Origin: Candidatus Zipacnadia bacterium | GTDB taxonomy: Bacteria > Armatimonadota > Zipacnadia > Zipacnadales > UBA5352 | DNA length: 35,621 bases | Reading direction: 5' to 3' | NCBI GenBank assembly: GCA_029820945.1 | Contig: JALGUJ010000040.1 | Coordinates: forward strand, 1 to 35,621 | Part shown: positions 16,699 through 24,653 of the stretch, in pieces | Numbering within the stretch: the first letter of the stretch is position 1 | Layout of the letters: each line of letters begins with the position of its first letter | Made by a program: the position numbers and the translations under genes | The notes under the pieces: model-generated | The model's input: only the letters and a program-made list of their open reading frames with translations | Databases searched by the model: none | What the model was told of the DNA's origin: nothing

Positions 16699-17357
16699 GA
16701 GCCGTGCGGTCGGCCCCGTGCAGGAGCCGGTCGTCGAGGCAGGGGCGAAGCAGGCACAAGGCGGGTGCAGATGCAGTGAGGTCCTGGTACCGGACAACGC
16801 GGGACCGGACGGGCGCCGGATCGCCGGATGGCGCAGAGGGCTTGCAATTGACTGGAGGCGTGGGTATAATGCAGTCTACCGGTCTGGGTCATCGGCATGC
16901 ACCGGACTGCCGGAGACGCGATAGGGCCCGACACAGCGGACGCAGACTGCATCGAACCAGGGCGAGAAGCAGCGATGAAGGCAGCGCACTCCGGGCGCCG
17001 CGCCGACAGCGGCGGCGCCACATCCGGCCGTCCAGCCAGCCTGACGTCGCGGCCGGCACATGGACCGGTCCTGGCCGGACCTCCGGTACCCTCAGTCGCA
17101 TCTCACCTCGCTTGCCTTCTGTGTCCGACCGGCAGGCGAGCCCGCAGCAACGCGACGCATCGCGCGCCCGCCCTGTCTTCTTCCCCTGAGCTTCGATGTC
17201 CGCCTCCACAATGGGGCCGCGCCAGTATAGGCGTGTGGCCGCCGAGCCGACACGAGTCGAGCATCATCAGCGGGGAGGTGGCGCCGACCGCCGGCGAGCG
17301 GCCGACCTGACGGGGCGGCAGACGCATCCAGCCCCGCCAGCAGGAGGCGCGAGACAG
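16699..17357 (+). other. Long gap and leader before the tadG pair
   Basis: This 659-base gap interrupts the otherwise compact Tad cluster. Frames that span it are rich in Arg, Pro, Ser and Ala with no recognisable features, so no gene is called. It contains the promoter at 16842-16870, leaving about 480 transcribed but untranslated bases before tadG1. The leader is very GC-rich and several short stems are possible, but none is dominant. A small RNA or long 5' leader is possible. Confidence 0.5.
16842..16870 (+). promoter_or_regulatory. Sigma70-type internal promoter of the tadG to tadC genes
   Basis: A perfect -10 box TATAAT (16865-16870) is preceded at exactly 17 bases by TTGCAA (16842-16847), which matches four of six -35 positions. 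The expected start point is about 16877. This would drive the two tadG genes and probably everything through tadC, separately from the flp promoter. Confidence 0.7.
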
Positions 17358-18389
17358 ATGCGGCCAAGCAGGCGAGGACCACGGTCGGGCGTTGCCAGCG
17401 CGTGGGTAGTGACCGCACTGGTTGCGCTGCTGGGGGCCGCGGCGCTGGTGGTCGATCTGGGGCGGCTGGTGCTTGCCGCGCAGCGGTGCCAGGACGTGGC
17501 GGACAGTGCGGCGCTGGCGGCGGCCCGCGAGCTGCCCTCCGGGACCTCGGCGCGGACGGCGGCGCTGAAGATGGTCGCCGCGAACAACAGCGAGGGCTGC
17601 GGCTGGCCGGTGCAGTGCGAGGACTCAGACCTCCAGTTCTTCCCACCCGGCTCGTCGCCGGTCAGCGGGGAGCCGGCGCTGGGACCCTACGCGCATGCCC
17701 TGCGCGTGACCGTGCACGCGCAGGTTGACTACAGCTTCGCACGCATTCTGGGAATCCGCGGTGCGACCGCGCAGCGATCGGCGACGGTGTTGCGGGCGCC
17801 GGTGGAGGGCGTCCCCATCGCCACCATGTGGATCGCGCACGGCACCGACCTCTCATACGGACAGAGACAGCAGATGCTGATGGCCGACGGCCCGCACTAC
17901 GCGGGCATACCGGGTTCATTCGGCTTCCTGGAGTCGCCGCCCGGCTGCACCGCGGACTGGTTCTCGCTGCTGCAGGGCTATGGCCTGTCGGTGCAGGACG
18001 TGGAGACGTCGTTCGTGAAGATCGGCGACTCGCTCTTCGCGAAGACGGGTGTTGACGTGGGCCACTTGAGGCGGGCCCTTAAGCAGGACCAGGGGAATGC
18101 GCGGCTGGAGCGCGGCACGTCGGGGGAGTTCGCCGGGGACACATTCACGGACTATGACGCGGAGAACCCCCGCATCATGCTGGTGCCGCTGGTGAGCTAC
18201 GTGGGCGGGACCGGCGCGGGCGCGGAGTTCCGCATCGAGAAGTTCGGCGCCTTCTGGCTGGAAGAGGTGACTACCGGCCACCCGAACGGGATCTGGGGCC
18301 GGTTCATCGAGTACGACATGCCGGGCGGTGACCCGAACAGCAGCCTGACGACGTCGTCGGGGGTATTCGCGACCAAGCTCGTGAGATGA
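17358..18389 (+). CDS. TadG-like pilus minor subunit 1 (no von Willebrand domain)
   Basis: The 343-residue product starts at ATG 17358 after a strong AGGAGG 10 bases upstream; an in-frame ATG at 17196 lacks this and adds non-coding-like sequence. After a basic start comes the Tad-domain membrane anchor (WVVTALVALLGAAALVVDLG, RLVLAAQRCQDVADSAALAA), then a conserved stalk up to about residue 148 (DYSFARILGIRGATAQRSAT). Residues about 155-343 form a mixed alpha-beta domain of unknown family, ending in a strand-rich part (NPRIMLVPLVSYVGGTGAG, FGAFWLEEV). Classic TadG has a von Willebrand A domain, which is absent. It is probably membrane-anchored with its C-terminal part in the periplasm or at the pilus tip. 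Its stalk matches that of the next gene, so the pair probably arose by duplication. Confidence 0.85.
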   Translation: MRPSRRGPRSGVASAWVVTALVALLGAAALVVDLGRLVLAAQRCQDVADSAALAAARELPSGTSARTAALKMVAANNSEGCGWPVQCEDSDLQFFPPGSSPVSGEPALGPYAHALRVTVHAQVDYSFARILGIRGATAQRSATVLRAPVEGVPIATMWIAHGTDLSYGQRQQMLMADGPHYAGIPGSFGFLESPPGCTADWFSLLQGYGLSVQDVETSFVKIGDSLFAKTGVDVGHLRRALKQDQGNARLERGTSGEFAGDTFTDYDAENPRIMLVPLVSYVGGTGAGAEFRIEKFGAFWLEEVTTGHPNGIWGRFIEYDMPGGDPNSSLTTSSGVFATKLVR

Positions 18390-18594
18390 GCGGGGCGCAG
18401 CGCTGAGCGAAGACGTGGGCGATGGGACGGGAGGGCGAAGGCACAGCAGCAAGCAGGGGGGTACCGCCGGCAGCCGGGGAGTTTGGCTCAATCACTCGGC
18501 GTGCCAGGTCGGAAGCATGAGAGGAGGCGGAGAAGGCGGCGCGGAGAGCGTGCGCCTGATCCGCCGGACTATGAAGCCGGAAGCGTCAGGAGAG

Positions 18595-19902
18595 ATGAGG
18601 ATCCGAGGTCTGGGGACCGTGTCCGTCTCGCCGGACGGGAGGATGCGCGACCGCAGTGGGGTCGTGGGCCCCTGGTTGATCGTGGCGCTGCTGTCGCTGC
18701 TGGGGATGGCGGCACTGGTGATCGACGTGGGGCGGCTCATCGTGGCGGCCCAGCAGGTTCAGAACGTGGTGGATGGTGCGGCGCTGGCGGGCGCCAGCCA
18801 ACTGCCGGACTTCGACGCCTGCGAGGGGCGTCTGGAGTCGATCGTGCTTTCGAACAACGAGGAGGCGCCGGCCTGGCCGGTGACCGTGGACCTCAACGAC
18901 GACCTGACCTACTACGGGCCCGGGCAGAGCGTGCCTGAACACGGGATGTTGGAGGACGGTGAGTACGCGGTCGAGGTGACGGGGCACGTCGGCGTGTCCT
19001 ACACCTTCGCCCGCATCTTCGGGCTGAACGAGGCCACGGTCACGCGCGCGGCGACCGCGCTGGTGGAGACCGGAGGAGGGTCGGGCACCGGCGGTATCTT
19101 CTTCGCCGAGGAGAGCACGCCGGGCCAGACCGGAGTGATCCTCAACGGCTCGTGGCAGTACGTGGACGGTGACGTGCACTCCAACTGCCGGGTGATCGTG
19201 AACGGCTCGCATCAGACGGTCACGGGCACCATCGAGTACATCGGTGACTGCATCATCAACGGCTCGCACCAGGACATCGGGGACGAGGTGGAGGGGGAGA
19301 TCGAGCCCTATCCGATCAGCTACGACTGGGACGATTACTACTACGGCGGCCCGTACGACTACGTGGAGAGCAGCGTGACCTACAACGGTTCCGGTGGCAC
19401 GATCCCTTCGGGCTACTGGAGCGTCGCGGGGAACATGAGGGTGAACGGCAGCAACTTCTCGGTGGCCGACGCCGTCTTCATGATCGGCGGGAACCTGACC
19501 ATCAACGGCTCGGGCTTCTCGGCCGAGAACTGCCTGTTCGTGGTGGACGGAAGTGTCCGCGTCAACGGGGCGAACATCGACCTGCTGGAATGCACCTTCC
19601 TCGCGGGCCATGAGGCGGTCTTTAACAGCGCCCTGAAGGAGTGCACCTACCGCGACGACGGGCTGTTCTGCATGGCCCTGGGCACGGGAGGGGTGACCTA
19701 CAACGGCGCCAACCAGCGCACGGAGGGGATCATCTTCGCCCCCAACGGGCGCATTACCTACAACGGCGCGAACCAGGAGGTCTACAACGGCGGACTGTGC
19801 GCGAAGACCATCACGGTGAACGGGTCCCACGGCACCTTTAGCCCGCTGGATGACTACGGCTGGGGGGGAGCGGGCAGCCCGAGGGTCACGTTGATCCGGT
19901 GA
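18595..19902 (+). CDS. TadG-like minor subunit 2 with NG[SA]-repeat beta-solenoid
   Basis: The 435-residue product has the same anchor and stalk as its upstream neighbour (WLIVALLSLLGMAALVIDVG, RLIVAAQQVQNVVDGAALAG, SYTFARIFGLNEATVTRAAT). From residue 180 it is a repeat domain with ten N-G-S or N-G-A turns at N184, N203, N222, N264, N284, N304, N324, N370, N390 and N409, plus a degenerate one (FNSA) at N344. Spacing is 19-21 residues or near multiples, the sign of a beta-solenoid. The interruption at 225-260 is rich in Asp and Tyr (YDWDDYYYGGPYDY). The start is uncertain: ATG 18595 follows AGGAGAG closely, and in-frame ATGs at 18520 and 18571 are possible. It replaces the von Willebrand tip of ordinary TadG and may be a tip adhesin or pilus-initiating subunit. 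Confidence 0.85.
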   Translation: MRIRGLGTVSVSPDGRMRDRSGVVGPWLIVALLSLLGMAALVIDVGRLIVAAQQVQNVVDGAALAGASQLPDFDACEGRLESIVLSNNEEAPAWPVTVDLNDDLTYYGPGQSVPEHGMLEDGEYAVEVTGHVGVSYTFARIFGLNEATVTRAATALVETGGGSGTGGIFFAEESTPGQTGVILNGSWQYVDGDVHSNCRVIVNGSHQTVTGTIEYIGDCIINGSHQDIGDEVEGEIEPYPISYDWDDYYYGGPYDYVESSVTYNGSGGTIPSGYWSVAGNMRVNGSNFSVADAVFMIGGNLTINGSGFSAENCLFVVDGSVRVNGANIDLLECTFLAGHEAVFNSALKECTYRDDGLFCMALGTGGVTYNGANQRTEGIIFAPNGRITYNGANQEVYNGGLCAKTITVNGSHGTFSPLDDYGWGGAGSPRVTLIR

Positions 19903-19996
19903 GGATGCGGCGCAGATCCTGGGGGAACGTCGGGCAACGGGGTCGAATACATGGCACGAGCATTCGCGGCAGACAACATAGCAAGGGGTGCTGATA

Positions 19997-20968
19997 GTGA
20001 AGCTTAGCCGACGGCAGGCGTTCGGGGTCGCAGCGGTCATCGCGCTGGTGGTCGCCGGCCTGGTGTACTTCGTGCTCACCCAGCAGGCCAGGCGTCCGGC
20101 GCCGGAGAGCCAGGAGATGGTGACGGTTCTGGTGGCGAGCCAGGACATCCCCTCGTTTACCCCAGTGAGCGCGGAGATGGTGGGCACGAAGGAGGTCGCC
20201 GCCGGTGAGGCGCCCAGGGATGCGCTGACCACCGCGGAGCAGGCGATCGGCCGGATCGCGCAGGCGCAGGTGCGTACGGGGGACGTGCTCACCCGCACCC
20301 TCGTCGCGCCCCGGAGCGCGGACGCGGGCCTGACCTTCGTCATCCCGCCGGGCATGCGAGCCGTGACCGTGGCGCTGGACCCTATCAGCGGCGTCGGCGG
20401 TTTCGTCTTCCCCAATGACCGCGTGGACGTGCTGGTGACCTTCCAGCAGGGCGATGTCGCCATCACCAAGACGATCCTGCAGAACGTGATGGTGCTGGCG
20501 ATAAACGAGGAGACCTCGCGGCCCAAGCCCGCGCGCACGACGACGGGGGCCGCGCAGGGGGAGGGCGCCGAAGCCAAGACGGAGAGCACGGCGCCCGCGA
20601 CGGAGCAGGTTAAGAGCGCGACGCTTGCGGTCACGCCGGACGAGGCGCAGCAGCTCATCCTGAGCGCCTTCAAGGGCGCCGTGCACCTGGTCCTGCGGCC
20701 GCGAGACGACGAGAGCATCGTCTCGCTCGCGGGGCAGTCCGACTTCGCGCTGATGGGGCTGGAGGCGCCGGAGGGGGCCAGGAAGGAGCCCGAGGAGCGG
20801 GAGATGACGCAGGCGGAGATGATCGCCGCGATGGGCTGGCCCCCCGGCTACGCGCAGCCGCCGGGGCAGGCGGCCGCGGCGGCGCCTGCGCCGCAGCCCG
20901 CGCCCGAGCCGGCTGAGACGGTGGAGGTCATCCGGGGGAACACGCGCGAGGTCGTCACGCCGCAGTAG
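19997..20968 (+). CDS. cpaB: Tad pilus assembly protein CpaB/RcpC
   Basis: The 323-residue product has one N-terminal membrane helix (AFGVAAVIALVVAGLVYFVL), a SAF domain at about 42-105 (VTVLVASQDIPSFTPVSAEM, RTGDVLTRTLVAP), and the RcpC/CpaB domain (MRAVTVALDPISGVGGFV, PNDRVDVLVTF, TLAVTPDEAQQLILSAFKG). A low-complexity Ala/Lys/Thr-rich insert lies near 175-205, and the tail is Pro/Ala-rich (about 283-310). It acts in the periplasm next to the secretin. The GTG at 19997 is preferred because AAGGGG lies 8 bases upstream; the GTG at 19988 overlaps that site. It follows tadG2 by 94 bases. Confidence 0.92.
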   Translation: MKLSRRQAFGVAAVIALVVAGLVYFVLTQQARRPAPESQEMVTVLVASQDIPSFTPVSAEMVGTKEVAAGEAPRDALTTAEQAIGRIAQAQVRTGDVLTRTLVAPRSADAGLTFVIPPGMRAVTVALDPISGVGGFVFPNDRVDVLVTFQQGDVAITKTILQNVMVLAINEETSRPKPARTTTGAAQGEGAEAKTESTAPATEQVKSATLAVTPDEAQQLILSAFKGAVHLVLRPRDDESIVSLAGQSDFALMGLEAPEGARKEPEEREMTQAEMIAAMGWPPGYAQPPGQAAAAAPAPQPAPEPAETVEVIRGNTREVVTPQ

Positions 20969-21145
20969 GCGGGCCGTGGCGGGGGGAGGTCGGGCCGACC
21001 CGCGGAGCGCGGACGGGCCGCGCATCGACGGGTCGGGAGACGGGCACAGAGCAGGAGCAGAAGGCGATCATAGTCAGCGACGCAGAAAACGCCGCAGCAA
21101 TCTGACATCCCGCTGCACATGTGGGAGTCAGGGGGTGCAGCAGCA

Positions 21146-23107
21146 ATGCAGATCTGGTATGGCAGCCGACTGTCGGACCGGGGGCCGGGCCTCATGGCGC
21201 TGGCGATCGCTCTCGCCTGGGGCCTGGGCGCGCAATCTGCGGTCGCGGCGGGACTGGGCGAGTTCCAGGACACCAGGCCGGGCACGGCGCAGGCGCTGGT
21301 GCTGGAAGTGGACCGCAGCGTGATCCTCAGGTTCAACGGCATGAAGCGCGTGGCGATCGTGCATCCCGAGGTGGCCGACGTGCGGGTGATGTCGGCCGAT
21401 GAGCTGATGGTGGTCGCGCAGGCCAAGCCGCTCCACGACCAGGTCCACACGATGATGTACGTGTGGGACAGGGACGGCCTGCACAAGTTCGCCGTCACCG
21501 TGGTCGGGATGAGACTGGCCGAGAAGGTGGCGATGGAGCTGCAGCGGTCTCTGGGGCCGGGCCTGAACGTGGAGGTCGTCTCGGAGACGATGGTGGTGGT
21601 TGAGGGCCAGGTCCCCGATGACGACGCCAAGAAGAACCTGGAGGCCCTGCTGGAGGCCGCCTCCTCGGAGGACGTGAAGGTCGTGGGCATGGTCACGACC
21701 GCGGAGGAGGACGAGACGGCGGCGAGGCGCACGGCTGAGGCGCTGGGAGAGATCCTGGACCCCCGGCTGAAGGTGGCGGCCTTCGGCGCCGACGTGATTG
21801 TGGTGGAGGGCGAGCTGGACAGCAGGGAGGAGGTACAGCTGGCTCGGGAGGCGATATCGGCCCTGGGCGAGGGCCTGCGCGTGGTGGACATGATCACCGT
21901 GCGGGGCGAGGGGATCGGAGCCGAGGCGCCGGTGGCGGAGATCCAGCGGCTGCTGGGCGAGGGCTTCACGGTCACGGCGCTGCGCGGCAATGTCATCGCG
22001 GTGGACGGGATCGTGGCGAGCGACGCGGAGCGTGAGCGGGTGGACAGGCTGCTGGGGGCCTACGAGGGCATCCAGGCGATCAACCTGGTGCAGATCGTCC
22101 CGCCCAAGCCGGACCTCGATGCCGCGGAGCAGGCGCTGCGAGGCGCGCTTCACGAGGACATCGTGGTCAAGCGCGTGGGGGACGAGGCGCTGCTGCTGGA
22201 GGGCTCGGTGCCGGACGAGGCGTCGCTTGAGAACGTGACGCGCGTGCTGGCGCTGTTCGAGGGCAGGGTGCCGGTGGTAAACCTGGTGAGTGTGTTGGCG
22301 CCGGACAAGCGGCGGGTGCTGGTGGGCGTGAAGGTCATGGAGATCAGCGGCGGCGCCAGTGAGGACCTGGGGATCGACTGGGGACAGTACTCCCTGAGCG
22401 CGGGCGGCGGGGCGTTCCGCGCGCAGCCCTTCCTGATGGGCCAGGTGCCGGGTCTGGACGGATGGCGGGAGCTGTACAACTTCGCGACACAGGTACACGC
22501 TCTGGTGGACCGGCAGAAGGCGCGGATTCTGGCAGAGCCCAACCTGCTGGTCAACGAGGACGAGGAGGGCAGCATTCTCATCGGTGGCGAGATCCCGGTG
22601 CCGATCGCTCAGACCGGCATCGGCGGCGCGGCGGCGGTGACGGTGGAGTGGAAGGAGTTCGGAGTCAACCTGACGATCAAGCCGACGATCAGCCCCGACA
22701 GCGCGAAGGTGATGCTCGAGGTCAAGCCCGAGGTGAGCTCGCTGGACTACGGCAACGCGGTGACCGTAGCGGGCCTGCAGATTCCGGCCGTGCGCACGCG
22801 GCGGGCGGAGACCATCGTGACCATCCCCGACGGCGGCGTGCTGGCGATCGGGGGTCTGATCTCGTCCGACCAGTCGAAGGCGGTGAGCAAGATCCCGGTG
22901 CTGGGGGACCTGCCGATCATCGGGCAGCTCTTCCGCCACGAGAGCTTCATCAACAACGAGAGCGAGCTGATCATCCTGGTGCTGCCGCAGGTGCTGACGG
23001 AGGACGGGCAGCCGCTGCACCCAATCCCGGTGCCGGAGGGTCTGGAGGAGGACGTGCTGCAGTTCGGCACGAGGGCGAGCGGCGAGATCGAGGTGGACGA
23101 GCAGTAG
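21146..23107 (+). CDS. cpaC: Tad secretin CpaC/RcpA with four BON-like repeats
   Basis: The 653-residue product has a signal peptide near residues 1-35 and an N-terminal secretin domain (LEVDRSVILRFNGMKRVAIV). Between about 122 and 384 come four BON-like units, each with a V-x-V-x-G or equivalent turn and a closing V-x-x-V/I strand: VEGQVPDDDAKKNLEALLEA, VEGELDSREEVQLAREAISA, VDGIVASDAERERVDRLLGA and LEGSVPDEASLENVTRVLAL. The C-terminal secretin barrel domain starts near 388 (RRVLVGVKVMEIS) and includes QKARILAEPNLLVNEDEEGS, VPIAQT and KIPVLGDLPIIGQLFRHES, all canonical. Ordinary CpaC proteins are about 450-550 residues with one BON unit, so the periplasmic part here is much longer. Start ATG 21146 follows AGGGGG. 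It forms the outer-membrane pore for the pilus. Confidence 0.93.
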   Translation: MQIWYGSRLSDRGPGLMALAIALAWGLGAQSAVAAGLGEFQDTRPGTAQALVLEVDRSVILRFNGMKRVAIVHPEVADVRVMSADELMVVAQAKPLHDQVHTMMYVWDRDGLHKFAVTVVGMRLAEKVAMELQRSLGPGLNVEVVSETMVVVEGQVPDDDAKKNLEALLEAASSEDVKVVGMVTTAEEDETAARRTAEALGEILDPRLKVAAFGADVIVVEGELDSREEVQLAREAISALGEGLRVVDMITVRGEGIGAEAPVAEIQRLLGEGFTVTALRGNVIAVDGIVASDAERERVDRLLGAYEGIQAINLVQIVPPKPDLDAAEQALRGALHEDIVVKRVGDEALLLEGSVPDEASLENVTRVLALFEGRVPVVNLVSVLAPDKRRVLVGVKVMEISGGASEDLGIDWGQYSLSAGGGAFRAQPFLMGQVPGLDGWRELYNFATQVHALVDRQKARILAEPNLLVNEDEEGSILIGGEIPVPIAQTGIGGAAAVTVEWKEFGVNLTIKPTISPDSAKVMLEVKPEVSSLDYGNAVTVAGLQIPAVRTRRAETIVTIPDGGVLAIGGLISSDQSKAVSKIPVLGDLPIIGQLFRHESFINNESELIILVLPQVLTEDGQPLHPIPVPEGLEEDVLQFGTRASGEIEVDEQ

Positions 23108-23299
23108 GTTCGGGACCGCGGCGGGAGGCGCGGCAGGCGCGAAGATGAGGCGTGGAGGACCGGGGGCACCGCGGATGTCCAGCCGAGCCGGGCGTTGACA
23201 GGACGTGGCGCCCGTTTGTGGGCAACGGGCGTGAGGGCGGACAAAGGATGGGGCGCTCCGGCGCGGGGGCGGGAGCGCACCGGGCGGGGCGATAGCGAC

Positions 23300-24565
23300 A
23301 TGGCAGATGAGGGGACGCGGAACATCAGGATCGTACTGACGGCGCCGCACCCCGGCGCCTCCGACGAGCTGCAGGAGCGCATCGCCGAGGCGATGGACGC
23401 CTCGGGCGTGGGCGAAGTCGATGTGGTGGCGGTCGCGCACGACGGTCTGGAGGCCGCGCAGATGGCGGCTCAGCTCGCCCCGGACATCATACTCCTGCAG
23501 GAGGAGATGCCGGGCATGAGCGGGTACGAGGCGGCGGGCCTGGTCTCGCTGGCCGCCCCCGACGTGGCATCGGTGCTGCTGGTGGACGCGGAGCGCGGAG
23601 AGAGCACAGAGGTGGTGGCGCGAGCCTTGCGCGCGGGAGCGCGGGCGGTCATCTCCCCGAGCACTCCGGCGGACCAGCTCCTCGACCTCCTGGGGGAGCT
23701 GTCGGCGATCACGGAGGCCCGCAAGCGGCCGGAGTATGAGCTGGTCACCGACCCGTCGAAGATGCCGGTGACGATAGCGGTCACCGGCGCCAAGGGTGGC
23801 ACGGGCAAGAGCATTCTGTCGGTCAACCTGGCGGTGACCTTCGCGAGGAAGTACGCCGGTCAGGTAGTGCTGGTTGACTTCTACGGGCAGTTCGGGAACG
23901 TGGCGCTGATGCTGGACCTCAGCCCGAACTACCACATCGGTGAGCTGGCGGCGTTCGTGGGGGAGCTGGACAGCACCATCCTGGAGACGCACCTGGCGAC
24001 GCACGCGGACTCGGGGCTGAGGGTGCTGGCGGGTCATCCGGGCTCGGCCGGGGTGGGCGGCCGGCTCACGGCGGAGCAGGAGATCGGCTTCCTGGCCGAC
24101 CTGGTGGGGCTGCTCAGGCGCCAGTACCGCTTCGTGTTCTTCGACATCCCGCCGCTGATCGGTGAGGCCAGCGATTACATCTTCTCGCGCGCGCAGTACA
24201 TCGTGCTGATCAGCGCGCTGGTGGACATCTCTGCGGTGCGGGACACGTCGCAGCTTTACCGGCAGCTTGTGGACCACCGCATCGCGCCCGAGCGGATCAA
24301 GCTGGTCGTGAACCGCTACTCGCGCAGCAACGAGCTGACGCTGCAGGACATCGAGCAGGCAACAGGCACCAAGGTAGTGCATCAGATTCCCGAGGACCCG
24401 GCCGCCGCCATCGGCTCGATCAACGAGGGGTCGCCGGCGGTGGTCTCGAGGAGCGGGACGCCGCTGGCGCGCGGGGTGAGGGAGCTGGCAGAGCTGCTGG
24501 AGCAGTCGATGGCGGAGGAGAGGCAGAGGCGGCAGCGGGCGGCGCATCCGGGGGGCGAGGGCTGA
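23300..24565 (+). CDS. cpaE: Tad localisation ATPase CpaE/TadZ with degenerate receiver domain
   Basis: The 421-residue product has an N-terminal receiver-like domain (about 8-135: AHDGLEAAQMAAQLAPDIIL, EEMPGMSGYEAAG, ALRAGARAVISPSTPADQLL). The aspartate usually phosphorylated at LLDxxMPG is Q67 here, so it is probably not phosphorylated. From about 155 it is a ParA/MinD-type ATPase with the deviant Walker A AKGGTGKS (K165, K170, S171) and D193 in VLVDFYGQFGNVAL. TadZ proteins mark the cell location of Tad assembly. The Met at 23300 is supported by homology of the region and spacing; GGGCGGGG upstream is only a weak ribosome site. It lies 192 bases after cpaC. Confidence 0.9.
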   Translation: MADEGTRNIRIVLTAPHPGASDELQERIAEAMDASGVGEVDVVAVAHDGLEAAQMAAQLAPDIILLQEEMPGMSGYEAAGLVSLAAPDVASVLLVDAERGESTEVVARALRAGARAVISPSTPADQLLDLLGELSAITEARKRPEYELVTDPSKMPVTIAVTGAKGGTGKSILSVNLAVTFARKYAGQVVLVDFYGQFGNVALMLDLSPNYHIGELAAFVGELDSTILETHLATHADSGLRVLAGHPGSAGVGGRLTAEQEIGFLADLVGLLRRQYRFVFFDIPPLIGEASDYIFSRAQYIVLISALVDISAVRDTSQLYRQLVDHRIAPERIKLVVNRYSRSNELTLQDIEQATGTKVVHQIPEDPAAAIGSINEGSPAVVSRSGTPLARGVRELAELLEQSMAEERQRRQRAAHPGGEG

Positions 24566-24653
24566 GGGGGCGAGGGTCGGTGCGGGCACCGAAAGCGCGG
24601 ATGGGTCGGGCGGATTGGCCGGACCTGGAGTGCCCAGAGAGGGAGTGCGATTC

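Noticed and set aside
16897..17310. A 137-residue frame in the gap before tadG1
   Set aside because: Its Pro/Ser/Arg-rich composition is typical of untranslated GC-rich DNA, and no ribosome site or homologous motif was found.
23195..23225. TTGACA near 23195 as a promoter of cpaE
   Set aside because: The sequence 17 bases downstream is GTGGGC, which is not a -10 box; transcription is more likely to continue from upstream.
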